A DNA stretch of 64,000 nucleotides from Deltaproteobacteria bacterium. Lineage in GTDB: Bacteria; Desulfobacterota; Desulfomonilia; UBA1062. Made by a program: the position numbers and the translations under genes. The first letter of the stretch is position 1; every line of letters starts with the position of its first letter. A model generated the notes under the pieces. That model did no database searches and was not told the DNA's origin. It saw only the letters and a program-made list of their open reading frames with translations. The stretch covers positions 62,001-126,000 of the forward strand of contig JAHDOV010000019.1 in assembly GCA_018434685.1 (NCBI GenBank), read 5' to 3'. This document shows positions 26,298-35,583 of the stretch, one piece after another.

Positions 26298-28016
26298 ATG
26301 AAAAAGAGAAAAAACTTCAGGCCTGACTGGACCGAGTCTGCCCCGCAGGAAGGTTCTGTGCGCTCCATCGTGAAGTATGGTGATCCTCGTGCCTTCAAGC
26401 ACCCGAGCGACGGATGGGTCGCCATGATGAAGAGAGAATTCTCTATGAGCGATGATGATTTCAGGAACAAGACTGCCGAGGGCAACGAAATGCTTGTACT
26501 GAAAAAACCCGTGACATTGAAAGAAAAGCACATCGCCGCCATCAGGGCCATCGTGGGGGAGTCAAACGTCGCCTCGGACGACTACAGCAGGGTCAAGTAT
26601 GCCAGCGGCAAGACCACCGAGGAGCTCATGGAGCTCAGGAAGGGCATCATCAGGGAGGTGGCGGACATTGTGGTGCATCCGCGTGACAAGGGTGACGTGG
26701 CGGCGATCGTTGCCTACTGCAACGCAAACAGCATTCCCCTGACCGTGTTTGCTGCGGGTTCATCGGTGAATTTCGGTGTCCGGCCGGTACACGGCGGGGT
26801 CTCCCTGGTCTTGAGCACGCACATGAACAGGCTGCTGGAGCTCAACGAGACAAACCAGACGGCGCGGGTACAACCAGGCATGTTCGGTCCGGCCTACGAG
26901 GAGCTGCTGAATCACGCCCCCGAGAGCCTGGGCGCCCGGAGACGATATACGTGCGGACACTTTCCCCAGTCATTCGAATATTCCTCGGTCGGGGGCTGGG
27001 TGGTCACGCTGGGCTCCGGCCAGGCATCGACCTGCTACGGAGATGCCTGCGACCTGGTCATTTCCCAGGAGTATGTCACTCCGGCCGGCTCCTTCAAGAC
27101 CCTGGATTATCCGGCGACCGCCACCGGGCCGAAGGTCAACGATATCATGAAGGGCTCCGAGGGGACATTCGGCATCCTCGTGGAGGTGACCATGAAGGTG
27201 TTCCGGTTCATGCCCGAAAACAGGCGGTACTTCAGTTTCATGTTTCCCACCTGGGGGGCGGCCGTGGATGCCAGCAGGGAGATCATGCAGGGCGAGTTCG
27301 GCCTCCCTGCGGTGTACCGGATCTCTGACCCGGAGGAGACGGACCGGGGGTTGAAGCTCTACGGCATCCCCTCGTTCGTTGACAGGTACCTCGTCAGGAA
27401 GGGCTACAAACCCATGGAGCGATGCCTGTGTCTCGGAACCGCAGAGGGAGACGCCGGATACACGAAGCTCGTGGCCGCGAAGATACGAAAGATCTGCAGG
27501 GACCACGGGGCCATCTGCCTGACCGGATATGCCTCGAAGAAGTGGGAGAAAACCCGGTTCACCGAGCCGTACATGCGCGAGGACCTCCAGGATTTCGGCA
27601 TCCAGATCGATACGCTCGAGGCAAGCGTGACCTGGGACAACCTTCACCATCTCCACCAGGGGGTGAGGGCATACATCAAGAGCCGTCCGGGCACCATGTG
27701 CATGACCCATGCCTCGCACTTCTATCCCCAGGGCACGAACCTGTACTTCATCTTCCTCATGAAGACCTCTGAGGTGGATGAGTTCAGGACGTTCCAGCGG
27801 GGGGTCATCGAGAGCATCGTGAAACACGGGGGCTCGCTGAGCCATCATCACGGCGTGGGCCGCATGATGGGGCCGCTCATGGACGAGCACCTCGGGAGAG
27901 AGCAGATGGAGGTGCTTCGGGCACTGAAGCGCCACTTCGATCCGAACAACATCATGAATCCGGGCGGCCAGCTGGGTCTTGACCTGCCCGAGGAAGAGAG
28001 AAAGAAGCTCACCTGA
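26298..28016 (+). CDS. Alkylglycerone-phosphate (alkyl-DHAP) synthase-like FAD-linked enzyme
   Basis: The start at 26298 follows AGGAGGTGATC, a near-perfect ribosome-binding site. The 572-residue protein is a vanillyl-alcohol-oxidase-type flavoprotein: FAD-binding PLTVFAAGSSVNFGVRPVHG near residue 155, then GHFPQSFEYSSVGGWVVTLGSGQ and GSEGTFGILVEVTMKV. The C-terminal SHHHGVGRMMGP is the active-site histidine motif of alkylglycerone-phosphate synthases and is less usual in D-lactate/glycolate oxidases. AGPS replaces the acyl group of acyl-DHAP by a fatty alcohol, the first ether-bond step. The immediate GlpD partner and a convergent fatty acyl-CoA synthetase make ether-lipid synthesis a good guess. 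A 2-hydroxy-acid or glycerophosphate dehydrogenase role remains possible. Confidence 0.8.
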   Translation: MKKRKNFRPDWTESAPQEGSVRSIVKYGDPRAFKHPSDGWVAMMKREFSMSDDDFRNKTAEGNEMLVLKKPVTLKEKHIAAIRAIVGESNVASDDYSRVKYASGKTTEELMELRKGIIREVADIVVHPRDKGDVAAIVAYCNANSIPLTVFAAGSSVNFGVRPVHGGVSLVLSTHMNRLLELNETNQTARVQPGMFGPAYEELLNHAPESLGARRRYTCGHFPQSFEYSSVGGWVVTLGSGQASTCYGDACDLVISQEYVTPAGSFKTLDYPATATGPKVNDIMKGSEGTFGILVEVTMKVFRFMPENRRYFSFMFPTWGAAVDASREIMQGEFGLPAVYRISDPEETDRGLKLYGIPSFVDRYLVRKGYKPMERCLCLGTAEGDAGYTKLVAAKIRKICRDHGAICLTGYASKKWEKTRFTEPYMREDLQDFGIQIDTLEASVTWDNLHHLHQGVRAYIKSRPGTMCMTHASHFYPQGTNLYFIFLMKTSEVDEFRTFQRGVIESIVKHGGSLSHHHGVGRMMGPLMDEHLGREQMEVLRALKRHFDPNNIMNPGGQLGLDLPEEERKKLT

Positions 28017-28065
28017 GCCCGGGTTCGTTGCCCATGCTCGAGCACAGGGTGCGGTAAGAAGAGAG

Positions 28066-28113
28066 GGCCGATGCCGTTTAGGTCATCAGCGGCACCGGCC
28101 TTATTGGTTTTTT
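28066..28113 (+). terminator. Rho-independent terminator between convergent genes
   Basis: GGCCGATGCCG (28066-28076) and CGGCACCGGCC (28090-28100) pair with one mismatch. TTATTGGTTTTTT follows, giving a good U-tract for plus-strand transcripts of the GntR-glpD-AGPS operon. Confidence 0.75.
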
Positions 28114-28123
28114 CTTTGAAAAC

Positions 28124-29908
28124 CTATTCCCTGTACATATCGTCGATGACAGACTTGTACTTCTCGGCCACCACCTTTCTCTTGATCTTCATGGTGGGGG
28201 TCACCTCGCCGCCCTCCTGGCTGAACTCCTGGTGCATCAGGGTGAAGCGCTTGATCTTCTCGTAGTTGGCAAGATCCGTCGAGAGCTCGTTGATCCGCCT
28301 GTTGTAGAAATCGATGATCTCGGGCTTCTTCACCAGGTCTTGGCGTGATGAGTAGGCGATGTTGTTGTCCTTGGCATACTGTTCCAGTGCGGCAAAGGAC
28401 GGCACGATGAGCGCACTGACATATTTCCGCTTGTCCCCGATGGTGGCGATCTGCTCGATGTAGTGGTCTTTGCCTATGGCGGTCTCGATGTGCTGGGGGG
28501 CGATGTTCTTTCCCTGGGCCGTGATGATGAGGTCTTTGATCCGGTCGGTGATACGGACAAACCCGTCGTCATCGATCACCCCGACATCGCCTGTCCTGAA
28601 CCAGCCGTCTACGAATGCCTCTTCAGTCTCTTTAGGCTTGTTGTAGTAGCCCTTCATGATGTTGCCGCCCCTGGCCAGGATCTCCCCGTGTTCCCCGATC
28701 TTGACCTCGCAGCCCTTGATGGGTCTGCCCACGGTGCCGAACCTGAAGGCCTTGGGAGAGTTGCACGTGATCATGGGTGAGGTCTCGGTGAGGCCGTATC
28801 CCTGGCATATCAGGAGCCCCGCAGCAAAGAAGAATTCCTCGATCTCCTGTGAGAGCGGCGCACCCCCTGCAGAGAAGAAGTTCTTGGGCCCTCCCACGAC
28901 AGCGCGTATATTGCTGAGAACAAGCTTGTCTGCAAGGGCATGCTTGAGTCTCAGGACAGGACCGATGGATTTGTTGTCTTTTACCCTGTACGCATATTCC
29001 TTGCCGACCGAGATGGCCCAGTTGAAGACCTTTTTCTTGTTCTCGGGGGCCTTGTCGAGCCGGTCATAGACTGTCCCGTAGATCTTCTCATAGAGTCTCG
29101 GCACGCTTACCATGCAGGTCGGTTTTACATCCGGCATGTAGCTGACGATATCTTTCGGGTTCGATATATAATTGTTTTCAGCGCCGCACCAGAAGATGTA
29201 GTACGACCAGGTCCTCTCGTATGCATGGCTCAGTGGCAGGAAGCACAGGCTCCTGTCATCGGTCCCCACGTTGAACCGCTCGTCTATTGCATAGAACTGG
29301 TTGAAGAAGTTGGAATGCGTCAGGATCGCCCCTTTCGGGTCCCCGGTGGTTCCCGAGGTATAGATGAGGGTCGCGATATCCTCAGGCGATACGACGGACA
29401 GCCTTTTTTCCAGTTCGGCTGCCTGTGCGGATTTCTCTCCCTGGGTGATGAAATCATCCAGATAGATGCTGTCGTCCGTGTCGATCGCGATAGTCCTGTC
29501 GAACGCAACGATCCTGCCGAGCTGTTTCTGGGACGACTTGAACGATTTCACCTTGTCGTACTGCGCCTGGTCGCCCACAAAGATGAGCTTTATCTGGGCA
29601 TCGCGCACGATATACTCTGTCTGTTTGGCGGTGTTCGTGGCATAGACCGGAACCGTAATGCCCTTGACCTGCAGGATGGCGAAATCTGCAATCGCCCACT
29701 CCGGCCTGTTCTGGGAGAATACCCCGATCATGTCCCCTTCATTGATGCCCTCTTCCAGCAGGGCCTTTGCCACTGCCTGGATTTTCTGCCCGAGTGCCGC
29801 GTACGTGATGGATCTCCACTGCCCGAGCTCTTTGTAGCGCATTGCAGTCTTGTCCCCATACTTCTTGACACTCTCCCGAATCATAACTGCCAAATGGTCT
29901 GTACTCAT
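28124..29908 (-). CDS. Long-chain fatty acyl-CoA synthetase (AMP-forming)
   Basis: The 594-residue protein has the AMP-binding fold: TLIYTSGTTGDPKGAILTHS (P-loop A3), QGYGLTETSP (A5), DGWFRTGDVG (A7) and ITDRIKDLIITAQGKNIAP (A8/A9). The overall arrangement matches the FadD15/long-chain bubblegum-like group used for activating long-chain fatty acids to acyl-CoA with ATP. A ribosome-binding site AAGGAG lies upstream of 29908. The gene faces the AGPS-like gene and could supply acyl-CoA for both ether lipids and beta-oxidation. Confidence 0.92.
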   Translation of the reverse strand: MSTDHLAVMIRESVKKYGDKTAMRYKELGQWRSITYAALGQKIQAVAKALLEEGINEGDMIGVFSQNRPEWAIADFAILQVKGITVPVYATNTAKQTEYIVRDAQIKLIFVGDQAQYDKVKSFKSSQKQLGRIVAFDRTIAIDTDDSIYLDDFITQGEKSAQAAELEKRLSVVSPEDIATLIYTSGTTGDPKGAILTHSNFFNQFYAIDERFNVGTDDRSLCFLPLSHAYERTWSYYIFWCGAENNYISNPKDIVSYMPDVKPTCMVSVPRLYEKIYGTVYDRLDKAPENKKKVFNWAISVGKEYAYRVKDNKSIGPVLRLKHALADKLVLSNIRAVVGGPKNFFSAGGAPLSQEIEEFFFAAGLLICQGYGLTETSPMITCNSPKAFRFGTVGRPIKGCEVKIGEHGEILARGGNIMKGYYNKPKETEEAFVDGWFRTGDVGVIDDDGFVRITDRIKDLIITAQGKNIAPQHIETAIGKDHYIEQIATIGDKRKYVSALIVPSFAALEQYAKDNNIAYSSRQDLVKKPEIIDFYNRRINELSTDLANYEKIKRFTLMHQEFSQEGGEVTPTMKIKRKVVAEKYKSVIDDMYRE

Positions 29909-30155
29909 AGCATCACTCCTTGCATCTCATAGTTGAACTGTTGTGAATACCCATAAGCCCCCCGTTCAAGCCTCTGCACGAGCAGCCACTCATTCGTAAA
30001 GCTATAGTTTACTGCCCATGAATTATATGCAGGATAAACCAGAACTGATCGGGAAGACAAGGTGAAAACATCAGCAGGTATCCCACGACGCCGATACCCC
30101 TGTTGGCCGACACCCTGGTTTTTTCACCCGGACCAGGAACGGAGCCCCCGCTTGT

Positions 30156-31208
30156 TCAGAAGGTATAGGACACCGTGATGGTGCCGTACGCCTGCGCATC
30201 GTCCTGGGTTTTGAATTCCCTGGTAATGAGCACGTACGCATAGGTGATCTTGAAGCGGTGGGTGATGATGCCGAGACCGAGCAACAGCCGCGCGACAAAA
30301 GGCTCCTTGTCCACGTGGTAGCTTTCGCGCACGAGATTGCCGTCGAGCACGATATTTCTCAGGACTGCAGATCCATCGACGGCCATAAAGGCATGGATGC
30401 CGAACTGTCTGGGCTCCGGGTAGAAACGCGGGTCCTGTTCGTCATACGGGGCGTTCGTGTCGGAACCGGGCCGGATGAACGAGGTGCCGAAGTCGTTGGG
30501 CAGATTGAACCCCCAGCGCACCTGAGCCCCTGCACTGGCGGCGGTGTAGGCATTCCCTACGGCACACCCCACATGCGGGATAAGGTCATACCCGATACCT
30601 GCCGGGTTCGTCGTCCGCAGGAGCTTGAGCTTTCTCTCGTAGTAGATGTTCAGGAAGGGTTCATCCTTGATCTGGTTGTCCCAGCCCTGGGGGTAATCCG
30701 AATTGGTCCATTTATGGAATGCCTTCTGGCACTTCTCTGCATACGAGTGGGGTCCGACGATCCCCGCATCAAATTCCAGCGTATCCATCCTCGAGTGGTT
30801 TCTGCTGATGAACCCGATGCCCAGGTAGCTGAGTCCGGCATAAGGCCGGTCACCTTCGATGAGTTCTTCCTCAAGGATATCTTCCGGGGTATAGATGTTC
30901 TGCCCGAAAGACAGAGAGACGTTTCGCTGAAACCCCGGTTCGTTCACAAAGGGCAGGGCATCGATCAGCGGATAGCTCCACTGTGGTATATGGGGGTTGT
31001 GACGGTAGTGGGTGAGGTCGGCGGATACCCAGCTGAATCTGATGCCGTTGGTGTACCCCCGGTCGGTTCCGGCATAGATGTCGTTTTCCTGGAAGAAGGT
31101 GAAGGTGCTGGCCTGGCTGGGTGAATCGGCCTGTGCCAGGGCAGTCCCGGGCACAATGCCGGCAAGGAGGAGGAACCATGCGGTGAGGAATCTGTCAGCC
31201 CTCATCAT
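30156..31208 (-). CDS. LpxR-like lipid A deacylase (DUF2219), outer membrane
   Basis: From 31208 the protein has 350 residues with a signal peptide ending near ALAQA. The first mature strand holds ENDIYAGTDRGYTNG, the Asn-Asp pair of the LpxR active site. GDRPYAG, then GPHSYAEKCQ and a following His (FHKW) correspond to the remaining catalytic region; the protein ends in Phe (TVSYTF), as outer-membrane barrels do. Salmonella LpxR removes the 3'-acyloxyacyl chain from lipid A in a Ca2+-dependent way. The product would remodel the host's own lipopolysaccharide. The open frame to 31370 has no ribosome-binding site and would spoil the signal peptide. The 30,009-30,155 stretch behind the gene has no other feature. 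Confidence 0.85.
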   Translation of the reverse strand: MMRADRFLTAWFLLLAGIVPGTALAQADSPSQASTFTFFQENDIYAGTDRGYTNGIRFSWVSADLTHYRHNPHIPQWSYPLIDALPFVNEPGFQRNVSLSFGQNIYTPEDILEEELIEGDRPYAGLSYLGIGFISRNHSRMDTLEFDAGIVGPHSYAEKCQKAFHKWTNSDYPQGWDNQIKDEPFLNIYYERKLKLLRTTNPAGIGYDLIPHVGCAVGNAYTAASAGAQVRWGFNLPNDFGTSFIRPGSDTNAPYDEQDPRFYPEPRQFGIHAFMAVDGSAVLRNIVLDGNLVRESYHVDKEPFVARLLLGLGIITHRFKITYAYVLITREFKTQDDAQAYGTITVSYTF

Positions 31209-31381
31209 GGCACAACCCTTCCCATGACCGTGCTTTTTCCTGGAGGATCCCTCCGTGTCCGGCACGATCCATGGGCCGAGAGGGGGCCTAGAGGGATGCA
31301 GTAGGGCGTTTGAGTGAAAGCCTCTATTTTGAATCCTGGATACCGACTCTCGATTCCTGCTTCCATACAAACGCCTTTAGC

Positions 31382-32485
31382 CTATAACGCTGAGTTCTTT
31401 ACCTCGACCTCCAGTCCGTTCATGAGCGCCCCTGCACCCTCGATCACGACGGCCTCGTCCTGCTCAAGGCCGCTGCGTATCCACACCCAGCCGTCATAGA
31501 TGCCGTTGTCCCCGACGTCCCTCTGATATGCCTTGCCGTTTTCGATGACCCAGACCGTCGATTTGCCGCGGTCCTTGTTCAGCGCCGCAGCAGGGATGGC
31601 ATGCTGGTTCCTGGCCGGAGGAAGAATGAATTTCACGGTACAGAACAAGCCTGCCTGGAGATCTCCCTGTGTATTGTCTATCGAAATCTTGACCAGAAAG
31701 GTCCTGTCTGCAAGATCGATCTTGGGATTGATTGCAGTGATAGTCCCGGCTACCGGCTCCGTCCCGGTGGAGGACAGGACGATCACCGATGTGCCCGGGC
31801 CGATCTTCCCGGCATGCCGCTCGGACACATTCACCTCTGCAATGAGCCTGGAGAGATCCATGATCTCGAATACCTCTGTTCCCGGCTTCGCATATTCGCC
31901 CGGCTGCAGGTATTTTGCCGTTATGACCCCGTCGTAGGGTGCCCTGATCGTGCAGTCCTTCAGGGCTTGTTCAGCGGTATCCCTGACGGCAACGGCCTGT
32001 TTCAGAGCCGAGGCGGCATCCTCGAAAGCGGTGATGGCCTGGTCGCGTGCCTGCTCGGTGGCGGAGCCCCCCTTAAAGAGATTCTCGATCCTGGTCATCT
32101 CTCGCCTTCTGTCCTTTACCAGCACCTCTGCCCGCTCGAGACTCGCCTGGGACTGCCTCAGTGCCAGTTCGTAATCCACGGACCTCATTTCAAAGAGGAT
32201 GTCGCCCTTGCGTACGCACTCAGAAATATCGGCCCTGATGCTTTGGAGCTTGCCTCCCACCAGGGTTGTGAGCCTGGCGTGGCTCTCGGGCACCAATGTC
32301 CCGCTGGCCTCGATTGTGCTCTGAAAGTCACGCAGCTCGACAGGGGAGGTCTGTACTGTGGGGTTCCCTTTTTTCTCCAGGAGTGTCTGCTCGGCCATGG
32401 CCTTATCGTCACTGCACCCGTACGTCGCGAGCAGTGCAAGCATCGATGCGGAAAAGACGAGGCTTAAAATGAGATGTTTACGCAT
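31382..32485 (-). CDS. RND efflux periplasmic adaptor (MFP) lipoprotein
   Basis: The 367-residue protein starts with a lipoprotein signal (ALLATYGC). It then has barrel-sandwich and alpha-hairpin segments typical of AcrA/HlyD adaptors (FQSTIEASGTLVP, KGDILFEMRSVDYELALRQS, CTIRAPYDGVITAKYLQPGE) and the beta-barrel/MP domain with VNVSERHAGKIGPGT. It links the inner-membrane RND pump to the TolC-like channel. Its start overlaps the end of the RND gene by 8 nt, so it is the last gene of the tetR-tolC-RND-MFP operon. The lipid anchor explains membrane attachment. Confidence 0.9.
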   Translation of the reverse strand: MRKHLILSLVFSASMLALLATYGCSDDKAMAEQTLLEKKGNPTVQTSPVELRDFQSTIEASGTLVPESHARLTTLVGGKLQSIRADISECVRKGDILFEMRSVDYELALRQSQASLERAEVLVKDRRREMTRIENLFKGGSATEQARDQAITAFEDAASALKQAVAVRDTAEQALKDCTIRAPYDGVITAKYLQPGEYAKPGTEVFEIMDLSRLIAEVNVSERHAGKIGPGTSVIVLSSTGTEPVAGTITAINPKIDLADRTFLVKISIDNTQGDLQAGLFCTVKFILPPARNQHAIPAAALNKDRGKSTVWVIENGKAYQRDVGDNGIYDGWVWIRSGLEQDEAVVIEGAGALMNGLEVEVKNSAL

Positions 32486-35400
32486 GAGGATTCTCCTTTA
32501 TATCTGTGGATACTAATGCCGGTTGAGACGTATGCAACCAGCTGAAAACTTTGTCCCTGGCATTGTCGAGCACGATGTACACGACCGGTACGACAATAAG
32601 GGTCAGCAGGGTGGACGAGACCATGCCGCCGATCACCGCCATGCCCATGGGAGCCCTGGTTTCTCCGCCCTCGCTCAGGGCAAGGGCAACCGGGATGACG
32701 CTGACCACGACGGCCAGGGCCGTCATGAGAATGGGCCTGAGCCGTACGGCGCCCGCATTGACGATGGCCGTAACCTTGTCGATCCCCTTTTCGCGCTGCT
32801 GATTGGCGAAGTCCACCAGCAGGATGCCGTTTTTCGTCACGATGCCCATGAGCATGATGATGCCGATGAACGAAAAGACGTTGAGTGTCATCCCGCTCAT
32901 GATAAGGGCCCCGAAGACGCCTACCATGGACAGCGGGAGCGACAGCATCATGGTAAAGGGGTGCAGGAACGACTCGAACTGGATACACAGGATCATGTAG
33001 ATGATCAGCACGGCGATCAAGAGGGCATGCAGCAGGTAGCCGAAGGATTCCTGCATGTTCTGGCTATTGCCGCTGAGCTCGATGCTCCAGTTCCCGTCCT
33101 TGGGCAGGTATCTCTCGACGGTGGTCAGAACCCTCTCGAGCCCCTCTCCACCGGGGATGTCCCGGACATTCGCATAGAGGGTGACCGAGCGCAGCCGGTT
33201 GTGGCGGTTGATCACATTAGGGCCACGCCCCACCTCGTAGGTGATGAGGTTCGCGGCATCGATGAGCCGTCCGTCTGCGGCGCGGACCTTGACCAGGTCG
33301 AGGTTTTCCGGGCTCATGCGGAAATCCGGCAGGGCCTTGACCCGTATATCGTACCGATAGCCGGCATCCTTGAACTTGGTCGCCTCATAGCCGCCGAACA
33401 GGGTGTAGATCTCACCGGAAATGGAACGGACATCGACCCCGAGGTCATCGGCAAGTCCCCGGTTGATGTGCACCTCTATATCCGGCTTGGTGACACGCAG
33501 GTCGGTGTCGATGTCGCTGAATACCCCCTGTGATCTGAGATCCGCCACCACCTGGTCGCTGACGGCAGCCAGTTTTTCGATACCCGGGCCCTTGATGATG
33601 ACCGAGACATCGCTCTGCCGCTGTCCGCCGACGCGGGAGACATTCTCGACGGAAACAGTGGTGTCGGCATACCGGCTGAAGTGCTCGCGAATGCGCTGCA
33701 TGATCTCTTTCTGCGAGGCCATGCGCTCGGTTTTATCCATGAGTTCTACAAACATGATGCCTTTGTTCACCTCGTGCGCCGAACCCATGCCGATGGCGGT
33801 AAACGAGTGCACGACTTCCTTCTGGGAAAACAGGTACTGCTCCATCTCGTGGAGCCGATCCGATGTCTGCTCGATGGCAGTGCCGGTGGGCAGCTCGAAG
33901 CGTACCATGAAACTCCCCTCGTCTGCGGAGGTTAAGAACTCGCTGCCGATCATGGGCACCAGGGCGAGGCCGCCAATGAACGCAGCCATGGCTATGCCGA
34001 TGATGCTCTTGCGGTGGGAGATCGCCCATTCCAGGCTGGTACGGTAGCCCCTCTCCATGGCGAGCAGGGCGTTTTCCAGCACGACATAGATCCTGTTGTG
34101 GGATTTCTGGTGCTTCATGAGCCGGGAGCAGAGAAACGGGGTCAGGGTCAGGGAGACAAAGACCGAGATGATGATGGTCAGAGCCACGGTCAGCCCGAAC
34201 TGGTAGAAGAAACGGCCGATGATCCCCTTCATGAACGCTACCGGGATGAAGACTGCGGCGATGGACGATGTTGCGGCAATGACCGCCAGCCCCACCTCCT
34301 GGGTACCGGTGCTGGCGGCAGTCATGCGGTCTTCGCCGTTCTCGACATGCCGGAAGATGTTTTCCAGCACCACGATGGCGTCGTCGATCACCATGCCTAC
34401 GGCCAGAGACATGGCCAGCATGGTGAGGTTGTTCACGGTAAAGCCCAGCGCCTGCATGACGATGAAGGCCCCGATCAGGGATACCGGGATGGCGATGATG
34501 CTTATGAAGGTGATGCGTAGATTCCTCAGGAAGAGAAACATGGTCAGCGAGGTCAGGACAATGCCGAAGAGGATATCGAAGCGGACCCCCTTCATGGAGT
34601 CTTCGATAAACTTGGATGCATCATAGGCGATATCGACTCTGATGCCTTCAGGAGGATTGGCGGCGATCTCCGCCAGGCGTGCCTTGACTGCATGGGCCAC
34701 CTCGGTCGTGTTGGTGCCGCTCTGTTTTCTGATGCCCAGGCCGATGGAAGGAGACCCGTTGAAGCGGGCAATGCTGCGAAGATCCTCGAAGCTGTCATCG
34801 ACCCGTCCGAGATCGGACAACCGGATAGTACTGCCGCTGCGGTCGGCAACAACGAGGTTCTGGAGTTCCCGGGCCGAAGAGTACTCACCCTTGACCTTGA
34901 TGCTGTATTCCTTCTCAGTGCTCTCGATGCGGCCCCCGGGCAGTTCCACGTGCTTGACCGATATGGCCCTGACCACCTCCTGGGCAGTCACCCCCCGGTC
35001 CTTGAGCTTGTTCGGGTCGAGCCACACACGGATCTCACGCTCGCGCAGGCCTCCCATCTGTACGTTCCCCACGCCCATGACCGACTGGAGCTGTTCCTTG
35101 AGCACCTTGTCGGCATAGTAGGACAGCTTGCCATACGCCACATCACCCGAAACAGAAATCCACAGAAAGGCCTGGGCATTGAGGTCGACCTTGTTGACCA
35201 CAGGAGTGTCGGCGTCATCCGGCAGGTTCCGCTCTGCGAGGTTCACCTTGTCGCGCACCTCCTGGGCACCGATATCGCCGTCTTTTTCCAGTTCGAACTC
35301 CACGGTGATCTGGGAATACCCCTCATAGCTCTGCGAACTGATGTTCTTGATGCCCCCGATGGTCTTGATCTGCTCCTCGAGCACATCGGTCACGTCGGAA

Positions 35401-35579
35401 TCGATCACCTCGGGGCTGGCGCCTTCCAGGACCGTGGTAACCGTCACGACCGGGATGTCCACCTCGGGAAAGAGGTCGATGCCCATGCCGCTCAAGGCGA
35501 TCAGGCCGAAGACGATGACAGCTGCCGTGATGGTGAGCGTGGTAACCGGTCTTCTGATGGAAAAATCTGCTATTCTCAT
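32478..35579 (-). CDS. RND efflux permease (HAE1/AcrB-like)
   Basis: The 1033-residue protein has the AcrB layout: transmembrane helix 1 at the N-terminus, two large periplasmic loops, and 12 helices in total. The proton-relay segment VGMVIDDAIVVLENIFRH in helix 4 has the paired Asp residues. The duplicated helix 10 region is GIVTKNGILLVDFANQ. The porter and funnel subdomains are recognisable by GIRKQSGTNTTEVAHAVKA and SEFLTSADEGSFMVRFELPTG. It would export lipophilic compounds using proton motive force. It is encoded just after the TolC gene, 4 bp apart, and before the adaptor. Confidence 0.93.
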   Translation of the reverse strand: MRIADFSIRRPVTTLTITAAVIVFGLIALSGMGIDLFPEVDIPVVTVTTVLEGASPEVIDSDVTDVLEEQIKTIGGIKNISSQSYEGYSQITVEFELEKDGDIGAQEVRDKVNLAERNLPDDADTPVVNKVDLNAQAFLWISVSGDVAYGKLSYYADKVLKEQLQSVMGVGNVQMGGLREREIRVWLDPNKLKDRGVTAQEVVRAISVKHVELPGGRIESTEKEYSIKVKGEYSSARELQNLVVADRSGSTIRLSDLGRVDDSFEDLRSIARFNGSPSIGLGIRKQSGTNTTEVAHAVKARLAEIAANPPEGIRVDIAYDASKFIEDSMKGVRFDILFGIVLTSLTMFLFLRNLRITFISIIAIPVSLIGAFIVMQALGFTVNNLTMLAMSLAVGMVIDDAIVVLENIFRHVENGEDRMTAASTGTQEVGLAVIAATSSIAAVFIPVAFMKGIIGRFFYQFGLTVALTIIISVFVSLTLTPFLCSRLMKHQKSHNRIYVVLENALLAMERGYRTSLEWAISHRKSIIGIAMAAFIGGLALVPMIGSEFLTSADEGSFMVRFELPTGTAIEQTSDRLHEMEQYLFSQKEVVHSFTAIGMGSAHEVNKGIMFVELMDKTERMASQKEIMQRIREHFSRYADTTVSVENVSRVGGQRQSDVSVIIKGPGIEKLAAVSDQVVADLRSQGVFSDIDTDLRVTKPDIEVHINRGLADDLGVDVRSISGEIYTLFGGYEATKFKDAGYRYDIRVKALPDFRMSPENLDLVKVRAADGRLIDAANLITYEVGRGPNVINRHNRLRSVTLYANVRDIPGGEGLERVLTTVERYLPKDGNWSIELSGNSQNMQESFGYLLHALLIAVLIIYMILCIQFESFLHPFTMMLSLPLSMVGVFGALIMSGMTLNVFSFIGIIMLMGIVTKNGILLVDFANQQREKGIDKVTAIVNAGAVRLRPILMTALAVVVSVIPVALALSEGGETRAPMGMAVIGGMVSSTLLTLIVVPVVYIVLDNARDKVFSWLHTSQPALVSTDIKENPHA

Positions 35580-35583
35580 AATA

